From IMG/VR virus record IMGVR_UViG_3300032607_001425, positions 38,120-102,119 of that record: a DNA stretch of 64,000 nt; one strand, written 5' to 3'. The DNA is from a virus. The position numbers were made by a program, and so were the translations under genes. The notes below the pieces were generated by a model. The model was not told the DNA's origin. It made no database searches and was given only the letters and a program-made list of their open reading frames with translations. Each line of letters begins with the position of its first letter. Positions within the stretch are counted from its first letter, which is position 1. This document shows positions 54,479-63,998 of this stretch, in pieces.

Positions 54479-56818
54479 TTATGTTATAGTTTCTCCGTTT
54501 GTAAAAAACGGTTTAGATCCATTTAGTGGTTTTTCGCTTGTAAAAAAATGATGCAATCCTGTCTGTGGTGCAAAGTTGTGTATTGGTTTAAACGATATAC
54601 TACACTTCAGCATCATTGGTAATTCTTGAACATCATCGTCTGTACTATTTCCTCCTCCTCCATCTGGATTGCCCATTGCTATTTCCCAAGGTGTGTTATT
54701 GTCTAGTGAAAATTTTACTGATGTTAGTACACCTGGTATTTGAGCAAGATACGACCCTATTGTTAATTTAGCAAGCGTCCCCCTCATTAATCCTGATGGT
54801 CCATAAGTTGGTGCTGTTGCAGATGCTAAGTACACCATTTTTCTATAAAGTGGCTTCATTTCGGACCTACTTGCTGCTGCTATGTTAAATGATACTGATA
54901 TATCTCTGTCAAATCCTCCGTAGGTATAAAAATTTTCTGCTCTTCCATTATACTTACGTCCTTGCCAATCTGCATTGTAGCTATCGTCTATTGAGTCAAT
55001 AAATGCTCTAAAGTGTAAAAACTTTGATCCGTCAGGTGTTATTATTTCAAAATAAAATTTAGCAAAGTCTCTACCAGGACCCACTCCTTCAACAAGCGTA
55101 GTACTTATGTCTTGGGCATTTAGTTTATCTACTGCAAGAGGATCTACTGTCATATAGCTACTCTTACTTGTAGACTTTCCTTGATTTCCTAAACTAATTC
55201 TTTGTTCTTTATTAACGGTCTTAGCATTGTAATCGTAGCTATAGGTTGTTTTACTTCCTAATCTAAAATCTTGTATCTGCGTTGTTTTAAAATCCTCAAA
55301 AACTATTTCTGCAGAACCTAAGTTTACATCTTCTCTAAGTTTTTTTAATGAAGTTTCTTTGGGAATACTTTGCTTACCCAATGAAGTTTCTTCGCCAATA
55401 TTTCCTGGTTCTGTATCTCCTACAAGGACTGCTTCTCCGTACGAAGTTTCGTTATGAAACGTGTAGTCCTGTCCTTCTACTGAAGAGAATATACTCTTAC
55501 CTGCTAAAGCACTTGATATATTTTTTGTAGTACTTCTTCCTGTATAAGGAGTACTATCGGAATAGTTTTGATTACCATCGTTGAGCCTATCTACATTTCC
55601 TGCAGATTTGTTTACGTCTTTTATATCAATAGGCTTTCCTCCTACATCATTTGCTGTACGAGTTTTTAATTTTTTTTCACCTTCAGCATATGATTTATTA
55701 CGTGAAAAGATGCTTGATTCTACAAACTCACTTCCTGGAGGTGCTAGTATAGTTGCTGACTCTGATGCGTTGATTGCAATGCTTCCTAAATAGTTTTTTG
55801 CTACAGTTGTTTCTCTTGGTACTTGCTGTGACGGAGTGGGTGCATTTAACGGGCGTACCGGAATGGGTGCTCCGGCTTGTGCATTATTTATTGAGGTTTT
55901 TGCTGATCTCTCTGCATAGGACTTGTCGTATGAGTATGGTACACTTAGTATATTGTTTGATGAGTCAGGATTAACATCTCCAGCTATAGAACCTGTATTT
56001 GATATGCTGTTTATCAAATTTTGCTTAGTAGGTACTCCTGGTGTTGCAGTTGTTTCTAAAGATGTTCCTGAAGGTGGATTGTATGTAGAATCATCCCCTA
56101 GTGGAATTTCTGCTTGCTTTTTATCAACAATAAAGTTTCCTACATTTATGGGGCTTCCATTTTTTGCTGAGGCTTTGTTGCTCCCATCTCTTGAAACAGC
56201 TTTATTTAGCTTTTCGTCGTATCTTTTATCTACTCTACCCCCATATCCTAAAGGTAGTGCTACATCTGGTGTAAACTCTCCAGAGACGGAATTAACATAT
56301 CCAAAATTTGATGCTGTTTTTCCCTCTATTGGTTTTCCTTCTAAAGCTAGAGGTGCTCCTTCGACGCCACCTGCTCCAAAGAATTGTGCAAATTTAGATC
56401 TAGTATTTCCTCCTGAGGGTTGTAGATATGTATTAGTTCTAAATCCTTTTAGAAAATGAGTACCAGTTCCATTTACAGGAACTTGTGCTAGAGTTGATCC
56501 TACAATTTTAACTGTATTTACAAATGTACCTCCTACTTGAGAAAGTACTGCTCCTGCAATAGATTTATTTCCTCTGTTTTTTATTTTATTTGCTACATCT
56601 ATTTGTTGAAGTAGTGCTTCATTTGCTAGATACTTAAAACCAGGTTTGCTTACAAGCATTTGGGCAATACGTGATGTGTCATCTATTCGTTTAGCTACTT
56701 GCATACCTATTTGATTACTTGAAGGAGCATTATTTATGTCCTTAGTAATGTATGGTGTTTCGCTTCCATAACGAAGACTTTTAAGGTCTGTTTGGAGATT
56801 AATTAATCCGTTTGCCAT
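54479..56818 (-). CDS. Baseplate/tail-tube initiator-like protein (gp48/gp54-type, tentative)
   Basis: A 779-residue protein. The first ~570 residues are low-complexity, rich in Ser, Thr, Asn and Gly, with recurring SYAE and ETSYGE pieces. The last ~200 residues are a tail-tube-like fold: FRAFIDSIDDSYNADWQGRK, FYTYGGFDRDISVSFNIAAA, and MMLKCSISFKPIHNFAPQTG. This end resembles T4 gp48/gp54 tube-initiating proteins. The long disordered N-terminus is unusual for them. Confidence 0.65.
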   Translation of the reverse strand: MANGLINLQTDLKSLRYGSETPYITKDINNAPSSNQIGMQVAKRIDDTSRIAQMLVSKPGFKYLANEALLQQIDVANKIKNRGNKSIAGAVLSQVGGTFVNTVKIVGSTLAQVPVNGTGTHFLKGFRTNTYLQPSGGNTRSKFAQFFGAGGVEGAPLALEGKPIEGKTASNFGYVNSVSGEFTPDVALPLGYGGRVDKRYDEKLNKAVSRDGSNKASAKNGSPINVGNFIVDKKQAEIPLGDDSTYNPPSGTSLETTATPGVPTKQNLINSISNTGSIAGDVNPDSSNNILSVPYSYDKSYAERSAKTSINNAQAGAPIPVRPLNAPTPSQQVPRETTVAKNYLGSIAINASESATILAPPGSEFVESSIFSRNKSYAEGEKKLKTRTANDVGGKPIDIKDVNKSAGNVDRLNDGNQNYSDSTPYTGRSTTKNISSALAGKSIFSSVEGQDYTFHNETSYGEAVLVGDTEPGNIGEETSLGKQSIPKETSLKKLREDVNLGSAEIVFEDFKTTQIQDFRLGSKTTYSYDYNAKTVNKEQRISLGNQGKSTSKSSYMTVDPLAVDKLNAQDISTTLVEGVGPGRDFAKFYFEIITPDGSKFLHFRAFIDSIDDSYNADWQGRKYNGRAENFYTYGGFDRDISVSFNIAAASRSEMKPLYRKMVYLASATAPTYGPSGLMRGTLAKLTIGSYLAQIPGVLTSVKFSLDNNTPWEIAMGNPDGGGGNSTDDDVQELPMMLKCSISFKPIHNFAPQTGLHHFFTSEKPLNGSKPFFTNGETIT

Positions 56819-56829
56819 TTAATGGTGTA

Positions 56830-57030
56830 TTATTTTGGTGGATTGCTTAAGTACTTAGTTGGAGTTGCTCCGTCTAAATCTAATTTAGATGGGCTCTGCT
56901 CAATATCCGGACTATCATTTAGTGATGATTGAAAATGTAAAGTTGACGTATTTTTAGAACTTGGTATGTTGTTTGGTGTTGATCCTTTTAATCCTAGATC
57001 TGATTTTGGTAATGAATCTAATAATCCCAT
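56830..57030 (-). CDS. Small disordered tail-module protein
   Basis: A 66-residue protein rich in Ser, Pro and Asn (LPKSDLGLKGSTPNNIPSSK). No fold expected. It follows the late-type motif at 57048-57060 and heads the 57030-50728 run of tail genes. Confidence 0.62.
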   Translation of the reverse strand: MGLLDSLPKSDLGLKGSTPNNIPSSKNTSTLHFQSSLNDSPDIEQSPSKLDLDGATPTKYLSNPPK

Positions 57031-57047
57031 ATTATATATTTTTTTAG

Positions 57048-57060
57048 TTTATTATAAATA
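57048..57060 (-). promoter_or_regulatory. Late-type promoter motif
   Basis: Minus strand TATTTATAATAAA, 17 bp before the ATG at 57030, between the tape measure gene and the next tail genes. Confidence 0.5.
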
Positions 57061-57066
57061 GTTTGT

Positions 57067-59934
57067 TTATGCTGATTTGTAGCTTCCTAGTACTTGAGCT
57101 TTTCCTACTTTGTTTGAATCCATGTAAACATCTCCTCCTGCTTTTACTACTGCTATTAAAGCATCTAGTTTTGCTGCTACAGCTGCAAGAGATCCTTCAT
57201 CTGATTTTCCTTTAGCTTCACCAGCACTTTTACTTCCTCCTAGAGTGTTTAGTTTTTCAAGTACTGGTATTGCGCCGGTTCCTGCATCTGCTATTTCTCG
57301 TAATCCGTCTGCTATTCCCATTAAAGATCCTTTAACCGTTGCTAAAGCATCTGCCTTGCTTCCTAAATTATCTAGAACAGTTAGTGCGGGAGTCATCATG
57401 TTCATTGCTTTTCCAACTTCTTGTAGTGCTTTTCCTAAAATATATACTGCTCCTGCTGCAACAATTAATGCTCCTGCTCCTAGTAGTACTGCTGGTCCTA
57501 CTGCTGCTAGTCCTACTAATGCTAAAGTAAGTCCTAGTAATGCGGCTCCTGCACCAAGATATGTTTCTAGTCCTATATCTTTGAATTCCTGCATTGCTTT
57601 TCCTAAAACCCACATTGCTCCTGCTGCAACTACTAAGGCTGCTGCGCCTACCACTAAATCCTTTGCTTTTATTTTCTCAACAGCTTTTATTATACCTTTT
57701 AGCTTACTTCCACTGTCCTCTGGGACTTGCTCTTCAACTCCTAGTACCTTATCTACTAGACCTCCTACTTTATCTTCAATAGCGCCTCCAACCTTATCCT
57801 TTGCCTTATCCGCAAGAGTCTCGGTAACTCCTCCACCTTTTGCACCAGTATAGGCCTCCCCTAGACTATCTTTAAATGTTTTTAATTTTTCAATAACACC
57901 TCCTGAAAATAGTTCTTTTGTTGAGGCAAGTAAATCTTTGGTGCCTTTTATGGCTGTACCGAAGAAAGATGCTACTGCTTTTCCTGCAAAAGCCCCTACC
58001 ATTACAACAATTAACGGTGCTAGTAGGTTCATTTTTGATAAAAATTGTGTAATATACCCTAATATGCCTCCAACAACTGCAAGCATTTTGGCTAGTATAT
58101 CAACAACTGGCTCTATTACATCTAATAGAGGAGAAAATGCTTGGAAGATTTTATCCATTACCTTTGCCATTTTTTCTTGAACAGCCATTCTTCTCATATC
58201 TGAAGCTTCTACTCCTGCTGCTGCTGCTGCCTGTTCTTCAGTCATATTTAAGTCAAGAGCCTTTTTATATGCTATCTTTGCTAGTTGGTCCTTTGTTAGT
58301 CCCAATGCTTTTGCATATGCATCTTGTTGAATCCTATTCATCTTACCAAACTCAGCTATAGATGATGAGTTTTTAAAAATTTCATCACCTACTCCTGCTA
58401 GCTTATTACTTAAAGCAAGTTCTCTAGCTTTTTCTAAGTTAAGATCCTTTCCTATTAATAGTTCTGCTTCTAGTTCATTTGAGATTGATGATTGAAAATC
58501 TACTAATGAATCTGAAATATTATCTAAATCTTTTAGCGTTAATCCAAGTCTTGCAGCTGAAGCAGCTGCTTTAACCAATGCTGTTCCACTGTTACCTAGT
58601 GATAGCTTCATACTATCTGATGCGCTTGCTGCGTCTCTAAGAGCTACACCCTGGCTTACTGCTGATCTGTTTGTTTTGTTGAACGAACTAACCACAGAGA
58701 CCATATCTGTAGACATATCCTTAATATCCTTACCTCCAGTTTGTGCCATTATTGCCAATCCTCCAGCCTCTTCAGCTGAAAGTCCCATGGTATTTTTTAA
58801 TTCAGCAGCACCTGCTAGTGTGCTTGCACTAAATACATTTTGAGCATTGGTTCCTAATGCTTTAGTAAGCTCTCCTGCTACTTTTAATACATCAACTGTA
58901 TCTGCTAAGGCAAAGTTTGCTCCTGCCATTGCATCGCCATTTTGACCTGAAAGTCTTGAAAGTTCAACACTTTCTTTATTTACATCTAGGAATGCACTGT
59001 AAATTTTACCCATTAAGTAAAGAGGATCTAACATTCCTTTTCCTATGGCTTTTCCTGTTAGCATTGCTCCCTTAGCTGCAAACATAAATCTTTGGCCAAA
59101 TCCTAATGCTTTATCACTATTTAATTTAATAGCTTCTCGCATTTCATATCGAAGCTTATTGTTTATATCTTCTAGTTGATCTGAGATATGTCCCATTGAC
59201 ATTTTAGAAGCTATTGTAGATGCTGCTGATAGAGCTACTCCTGTTAGTCCAAAAGTTTTAGTTACTTCTTTTTCTAACCTATACCTTTTTTCCACTTCTC
59301 TAACAATCTCTTGATATGGTTTGAGCGAGTCTGTGTAGGCTTTTAATATATCTAATTCATTTTCTAGTAGCTGATGTTGCTTTTTTTCAGCTTTATCTAA
59401 GTTTTCGAGTCCTTTTGCTTCTAAATTATTAAATTCTTTTTCTTTTTGAACTATCTTATTTAGTATGCCAGCCCTACTTGTCGTTTGTGCTATTGTTTCT
59501 ACTTGATCTTTTAGCTGCTTTCGACGAAGATTTGCTTCTTTCGCCATCTTTTCTAACTGCCTTTCGCTTAGTGCATCTAGCTTTTGATCTTCATAAACTA
59601 ACTGCTGTCCTAAACTAACAATACTCGACATAGCTTTTGTAGCTCTCTTAATAGCTGCCTCTTGCTTTTGCAATGCATCAACTATACCTTGTGCTAAATC
59701 TAAACTGTCAGTTAAGCTTGTATTAAACTGCTTTGTTGCGTTATTTAAGCCATTAACATAGCCCTCCATAGCGTTCAATTCCTGAGCTATCCTAGTAGTG
59801 TTACTACCAGCCTTATTTAGGAGGTCAGCAAATACATCTGCGTTCTTATTGACTTGTAGTAGTTGTGTCTCAAGTTTTTTGAATTGTGCTATCTGCTGTG
59901 GAGTAAGGTTAGATGTATTTAATGGTACTGCCAT
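57067..59934 (-). CDS. Tail tape measure protein
   Basis: A 955-residue protein with long N-terminal coiled coil (residues 1-230), a central helical region with many Ala/Gly, and hydrophobic segments in the C-terminal third (GYITQFLSKMNLLAPLIVVM, LVVGAALVVAAGAMWVLGKA). This is the usual design of myovirus tape measures (T4 gp29 position). It sets tail length and may span the membrane at DNA entry. Confidence 0.88.
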   Translation of the reverse strand: MAVPLNTSNLTPQQIAQFKKLETQLLQVNKNADVFADLLNKAGSNTTRIAQELNAMEGYVNGLNNATKQFNTSLTDSLDLAQGIVDALQKQEAAIKRATKAMSSIVSLGQQLVYEDQKLDALSERQLEKMAKEANLRRKQLKDQVETIAQTTSRAGILNKIVQKEKEFNNLEAKGLENLDKAEKKQHQLLENELDILKAYTDSLKPYQEIVREVEKRYRLEKEVTKTFGLTGVALSAASTIASKMSMGHISDQLEDINNKLRYEMREAIKLNSDKALGFGQRFMFAAKGAMLTGKAIGKGMLDPLYLMGKIYSAFLDVNKESVELSRLSGQNGDAMAGANFALADTVDVLKVAGELTKALGTNAQNVFSASTLAGAAELKNTMGLSAEEAGGLAIMAQTGGKDIKDMSTDMVSVVSSFNKTNRSAVSQGVALRDAASASDSMKLSLGNSGTALVKAAASAARLGLTLKDLDNISDSLVDFQSSISNELEAELLIGKDLNLEKARELALSNKLAGVGDEIFKNSSSIAEFGKMNRIQQDAYAKALGLTKDQLAKIAYKKALDLNMTEEQAAAAAGVEASDMRRMAVQEKMAKVMDKIFQAFSPLLDVIEPVVDILAKMLAVVGGILGYITQFLSKMNLLAPLIVVMVGAFAGKAVASFFGTAIKGTKDLLASTKELFSGGVIEKLKTFKDSLGEAYTGAKGGGVTETLADKAKDKVGGAIEDKVGGLVDKVLGVEEQVPEDSGSKLKGIIKAVEKIKAKDLVVGAAALVVAAGAMWVLGKAMQEFKDIGLETYLGAGAALLGLTLALVGLAAVGPAVLLGAGALIVAAGAVYILGKALQEVGKAMNMMTPALTVLDNLGSKADALATVKGSLMGIADGLREIADAGTGAIPVLEKLNTLGGSKSAGEAKGKSDEGSLAAVAAKLDALIAVVKAGGDVYMDSNKVGKAQVLGSYKSA

Positions 59935-59946
59935 TGTATTTAATAG

Positions 59947-59959
59947 TTTATTATAAATA
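59947..59959 (-). promoter_or_regulatory. Late-type promoter motif
   Basis: Minus strand TATTTATAATAAA, 12 bp before the tape measure ATG. Confidence 0.5.
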
Positions 59960-59972
59960 GGTAAAGCTTCTA

Positions 59973-60239
59973 TTATCTAGAAGCCTTTGTGCTATAGTCA
60001 GGTGCTTTAATATGTCCATTTTGCAATAGAGATTGCTGTCCTGATTGTTGTTGTTGTGCTTTATTTTGTTTTTCGAAATAGTCTATTAAGCTTCTATGGG
60101 TAAATTTTCTTAGCCATATAGGAAATTCATATAATGTTTCAAATGAATATCCTCCATTACCATGAAATACTATATCATGAAGTTGAGCAAAAAGCGCTGC
60201 TCTATACTCCGGCGTCAGGCCAAAGAAATGTAACCCCAA
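59973..60239 (-). CDS. Baseplate hub assembly protein, gp51-like (tentative)
   Basis: An 88-residue protein (start MGLHFFGLTPEYRAALFAQL) that overlaps the end of the gp26-like gene by 38 bp in another frame. Small size, the FPIWLRKFTHRSLIDYFEK helix and position before the tape measure gene match the gp51 hub-assembly factor of T4-like phages. The overlap also resembles a tail assembly chaperone pair, but no slippery site was noted. Confidence 0.62.
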   Translation of the reverse strand: MGLHFFGLTPEYRAALFAQLHDIVFHGNGGYSFETLYEFPIWLRKFTHRSLIDYFEKQNKAQQQQSGQQSLLQNGHIKAPDYSTKASR

Positions 60240-60942
60240 TAGGAATATCTACCCCTCCTTCTGGTCCGTCTTCTGGAAAAAATCTTAGATCAACATCTGG
60301 TTGTATTGTTTTTATATACTCTCTTAGAGCTCTAGAATCTCTTGCAAGTAAGAAGTTGTCTACAAAATCTCTAATAGTTTTAGGTTCTGAATTACCTTCT
60401 ACTGAAGTTATCATCCTCTTTAATCTAGTAGACAGTTCGGCTGAGGAGTCTTTGTTTAGTTTTTTTAATCCTTTTACTTCTTGATTTATAAGAGTTTCAT
60501 CTCCGTGAGTAAGTATTTTAAAAGTAATATTTGTACCTGTAGATGGTGTTACAAAAGAAAATTCGTTTTTACCACCCTCTAGTAAAGTGTAGTCAATGTT
60601 TTTATTTTGTATCTGGGAAAGATCTACTGTCTCTACTTCCCCCTTATAGTCAAATTCATAATCCTTTCCATATCCCAATACTCGAGAAGCAATTAGGATT
60701 GCATTCTTATCTCCTACTAAAAGATCTCCATAATTAATTGGAGTTACAATAAGTGATTGTAGTAGTTTATCAATAACTACTCCTTGTTGAATATAATTCT
60801 GATTGGTTAGAATATCTTCTTCACGAGCAGTCATATATTTCATTTCAATTGTACCTGATGCTAGTGCAGAATCTTTTGGATATAATAATCCTTTTGATGG
60901 TAATTCTACCATTTCGGTAGGAAATTTTTGCTTTTGTTCCAT
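60202..60942 (-). CDS. T4 gp26-like baseplate protein
   Basis: A 246-residue protein: MVELPSKGLLYPKDSALASG at residues 11-30 and KYMTAREEDILTNQNYIQQG, then VIDKLLQSLI. This pattern is that of the T4-type baseplate hub protein family (gp26). Family members work in hub assembly. Own early-type promoter at 60975-61005. Confidence 0.83.
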   Translation of the reverse strand: MEQKQKFPTEMVELPSKGLLYPKDSALASGTIEMKYMTAREEDILTNQNYIQQGVVIDKLLQSLIVTPINYGDLLVGDKNAILIASRVLGYGKDYEFDYKGEVETVDLSQIQNKNIDYTLLEGGKNEFSFVTPSTGTNITFKILTHGDETLINQEVKGLKKLNKDSSAELSTRLKRMITSVEGNSEPKTIRDFVDNFLLARDSRALREYIKTIQPDVDLRFFPEDGPEGGVDIPIGVTFLWPDAGV

Positions 60943-60974
60943 AAATTTTATTTGTTAGTAACTTTTTCTATATA

Positions 60975-61005
60975 TAAATATACATATAAAACTTTTATAA
61001 AACAA
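60975..61005 (-). promoter_or_regulatory. Promoter upstream of gp26-like gene
   Basis: TTG (61005-61003), 20 bp, TATATTTA (60982-60975), 32 bp before the ATG. The HNH gene ends 23 bp before the TTG. Confidence 0.55.
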
Positions 61006-61027
61006 CAAAGCCTGGACTTGCCAGGTC

Positions 61028-61654
61028 TTATTCTATTTTCCATCCTTTCCTAAATACTCCTGGATTGTTTCTATGTCTGTGTTGGAGGGTAGCGTATGCT
61101 ATTCCTACTTCTTTAGCTAAATCCGGGTAGGATTGCTTACTTATTGTTTTTCCATTTTCAAAAGTTACTGTATACGGACCTTTTGTCCACTGCTTCTTCC
61201 CTAATTGCCTTTCTGTTGTTTTTTTTGACAAAGAAGCTTTACCTGCTTCAGTCATATCGGATTTCATTCCTTTAAATACTCTTGTAGCATTATTTGTATT
61301 GCCTTTTAGTGCAATTGCTATTTTTTCTTTATGAGAAATAGATTTATCACTTTGCCACAACTCTTGTAAAATTCTCCTTGCTTCTCCATACTCCTCTTTT
61401 GTAATTTTCCTCTTACCATCAAAAGAAATTCTATGAAAAGCCCATAGCATTTTTCTACTATAGATTGAATGCCCTTTCCAATACTCTGCTAGTATTTTAT
61501 GAACTATGTAATGTTCTTCGGGTGTTAGTAGTACTGTTGTTGACTCCTTATTAAAACTTTTAGGAATAATATGATGTGCTTCATAGTAAGTCCCTTGTCC
61601 TTTTTTCCTACCCTCTTGTAATGCTTGTCTAATAATCTTAAAATACTGTTCCAT
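61028..61654 (-). CDS. HNH homing endonuclease
   Basis: A 208-residue protein: TYYEAHHIIPKSFNKESTTV (HNH core), LLTPEEHYIVHKILAEYW, then basic segments and a C-terminal helix-turn-helix-like KQSYPDLAKEVGIAYATLQH. It is inserted between the tube gene and the gp26-like gene, with a late-type motif upstream at 61672-61684. Confidence 0.9.
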   Translation of the reverse strand: MEQYFKIIRQALQEGRKKGQGTYYEAHHIIPKSFNKESTTVLLTPEEHYIVHKILAEYWKGHSIYSRKMLWAFHRISFDGKRKITKEEYGEARRILQELWQSDKSISHKEKIAIALKGNTNNATRVFKGMKSDMTEAGKASLSKKTTERQLGKKQWTKGPYTVTFENGKTISKQSYPDLAKEVGIAYATLQHRHRNNPGVFRKGWKIE

Positions 61655-61671
61655 AAAAAATGCCTATTTAC

Positions 61672-61684
61672 TTTATTATAAATA
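61672..61684 (-). promoter_or_regulatory. Late-type motif upstream of HNH gene
   Basis: Minus strand TATTTATAATAAA with flanking inverted GCCTATTTA/TAAATAGGC around it (61661-61688), 17 bp before the ATG at 61654. Confidence 0.47.
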
Positions 61685-61722
61685 GGCATAAGTTTTGTAA
61701 ACCAGTAGTTCAGTATACGACT

Positions 61723-62211
61723 CTAATAATTTAAGACACAATAATCCATTGCTACTGTAATTGCAATCTCTACTACTCCATCAGCAGAAGTCCAGTCAAA
61801 TTGTCCAAAATCTCCTTTTGTCAAGAAAGCTCCTTTAATAATCCATTCCCCTACGATATCTCCTACAGGACCTAGAATGTTTAAAGTTAAATCTTTCTTA
61901 TAGAAATCTGAATATCCAGCTCTACCTGTTACTGATTCGTATCCTAAACGAGCCCATTCCATTACTGCTTGTGCTCCTGAAGGTGTGATTGGAGAATATA
62001 AAGTCATATCCATGTTTTCCCAATTTCTCTTTCCTCTTATTTTTCTGTAGGAGTTGATATGATCAAGTTTGATCTCTGTGTCTGAGAAGTTAGGTGCTTT
62101 CACGTTTTTAATCATGAATGCTGGGATGTTATCTATATACATTACGAACCTGTGTTGAACCATTGGTTCGAAGGCTCTGAACATAATTTCGTTTGGATCT
62201 AATACTGCCAT
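61723..62211 (-). CDS. Tail tube protein, gp19-like
   Basis: A 162-residue tube subunit: MVQHRFVMYIDNIPAFMIKN, INSYRKIRGKRNWENMDMTL, VMEWARLGYESVTGR. Fold and length match T4 gp19. It forms the inner tube inside the sheath encoded next door. Confidence 0.92.
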   Translation of the reverse strand: MAVLDPNEIMFRAFEPMVQHRFVMYIDNIPAFMIKNVKAPNFSDTEIKLDHINSYRKIRGKRNWENMDMTLYSPITPSGAQAVMEWARLGYESVTGRAGYSDFYKKDLTLNILGPVGDIVGEWIIKGAFLTKGDFGQFDWTSADGVVEIAITVAMDYCVLNY

Positions 62212-62224
62212 TTTATTTTATTTA

Positions 62225-62238
62225 TTTTATTATAAATA
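62225..62238 (-). promoter_or_regulatory. Late-type promoter motif
   Basis: Minus strand TATTTATAATAAAA, 13 bp before the tube ATG at 62211. Confidence 0.5.
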
Positions 62239-62252
62239 TCTTTGTTTATAAA

Positions 62253-63998
62253 TTATGAGAAAGTAGCTCCAGTTGGTTCGATTGTGAAATCAAGTACTAC
62301 AAATTCAATTGTTTTAGCTGGTTGAATAAATATTTGACCTACTAATTGATTTCTATCTACAACATCTGCTGTGTTGTTGGTATCGTCCATTACAACTCTG
62401 TAAGCATATAGTCCTTGACGTTGTACTACTGATTCTAAGTAAGGATTTACCGTTGCTAAGAACTTGTTTCTAGTTGCTATAGTATTCTGCTCAAATACTA
62501 ACGTTCTTGCTTGATCACCAATAAATTTCTTAAGTTCAATTAACAATCTTCTTACGTTTACTCTATCCAATGCTGATGCTTTAGTTTGTAAAGTTTTTTG
62601 TCCAAATACTGCTATACCTGAACCTGGGAATGTTGCAATTGGATTAACTTTTGCTGAGTAGAGGGTATCTCTATCACCTTTAGTTAGTTTTCTCTCTGCT
62701 TGGATTACTCCTCCGATTCCTCCTCTTACAAGTCCTGCTGGTGCAAACCATGGTGCTGATGAAGCGTCGGTGAAAGCATATACTCCTGGAATTACTGTTC
62801 CTGCTGGAACCCATTCGTTTCTTCCTGTGGCTGATTGAATTTGTAACCAAGGCCAGTAAGTTGCTGCGTAAGAGCTGTTTAAAGAAGCTGCTTGAGTTGT
62901 TATAGCTGATACTATTGATCCTGTCTTTACTAGGTCTACTACTGCAATACAATCTCCTCTTTCTTCTGCTAAAGATATAAACGAGTTTACTGTAGAAGTG
63001 AAGCTTCCGTTGTGAATTAATCCTGGTGTTGATATAATATTAAATTGGTACTCGTCCTTATTTGCAAGCAAAGAACGTGCAATTGTATAATCTCCTGTAC
63101 CCAATCCCTGTGCATCTGCTCCTCCAGCTATTGATGAAAAGAAGGTTGCTGTTGATGGAACTGCTCCTGTTGCTCCGTGGAATGAACCTGATCCAGAGTT
63201 TGGAAGCGATCCTGAGTATGATATGCTGTTGCTGTCTATGTTTACTGTTACTCCGTCATTTGCTAAGTATTGGTTTGTTGGTAAGTTAACTGACCCTACT
63301 CTAACGTAGTTAGATTTATTTGGATATTCTCCTGCTGGATAGTTATAGTATACTCCGCTATCTGAGTCTACTGTAATTTCTTGGTTACCTATTACTCTCT
63401 CAATGTAGCTATCTGAGGCTGGATCAAGGTTTACATTAAATGTTTCTAGGATAGCTTTGTTATTTGTACTATCATTTCCTTGTCTAATAATTACTGAGAA
63501 TGTTCCTAGTGGCTTATTTACGTTTGCAATTTCCCATCGCAAATCATCAGCAGATCCAGATTTTAACGATCCGTCCGAGTTTTGTGCTCCTGGATCGCCT
63601 ACTGCAGTTGAGCTGTTGTATACAACACCCTTTCCTAAAGTTTTTAAAGTAAAAGGTTGAAGATATCCTACTTGTGAGGCTGATATATTGGTACTTGTTG
63701 CTGCTGTGTACGTTCCATTAGCTACTCTAGTTACTAATGCTGTTTGTCCACCATTTTGAAAATAGTTTTTAACTGCTACTGAAGTAAGGAATTCGTAGTT
63801 CTTGTTAGAAGCTGATACATAAACTTCACCAAATTTTCTTACATAATCACTATAGGATGTAACAGTGAGAGGTTGGTTTTGAGGTCCTTTAACTGTTGGT
63901 CCAACAAATGCTGCTCCTGCTTGGATTGGTGCTGGTTGTATAAAAGAAATGTCATTTTCTCTTGTAAATACTCCTGGAGAGATAATTGATTCTGCCAT
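62253..63998 (-). CDS. Contractile tail sheath protein, gp18-like
   Basis: A 581-residue sheath subunit. Start MAESIISPGVFTRENDISFI and FVGPTVKGPQNQPLTVTSYS are typical; the C-terminal core has NVRRLLIELKKFIGDQARTL and GQIFIQPAKTIEFVVLDFTI. Complete in the window. It contracts to drive the tube through the envelope. Confidence 0.95.
   Translation of the reverse strand: MAESIISPGVFTRENDISFIQPAPIQAGAAFVGPTVKGPQNQPLTVTSYSDYVRKFGEVYVSASNKNYEFLTSVAVKNYFQNGGQTALVTRVANGTYTAATSTNISASQVGYLQPFTLKTLGKGVVYNSSTAVGDPGAQNSDGSLKSGSADDLRWEIANVNKPLGTFSVIIRQGNDSTNNKAILETFNVNLDPASDSYIERVIGNQEITVDSDSGVYYNYPAGEYPNKSNYVRVGSVNLPTNQYLANDGVTVNIDSNSISYSGSLPNSGSGSFHGATGAVPSTATFFSSIAGGADAQGLGTGDYTIARSLLANKDEYQFNIISTPGLIHNGSFTSTVNSFISLAEERGDCIAVVDLVKTGSIVSAITTQAASLNSSYAATYWPWLQIQSATGRNEWVPAGTVIPGVYAFTDASSAPWFAPAGLVRGGIGGVIQAERKLTKGDRDTLYSAKVNPIATFPGSGIAVFGQKTLQTKASALDRVNVRRLLIELKKFIGDQARTLVFEQNTIATRNKFLATVNPYLESVVQRQGLYAYRVVMDDTNNTADVVDRNQLVGQIFIQPAKTIEFVVLDFTIEPTGATFS

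Noticed and set aside
57245-57853. A 202-codon plus-strand open frame inside the tape measure gene
   Set aside because: It is antisense to a strongly supported gene; Ala/Pro/Ser-rich composition mirrors the Gly/Ala codons of the tape measure.
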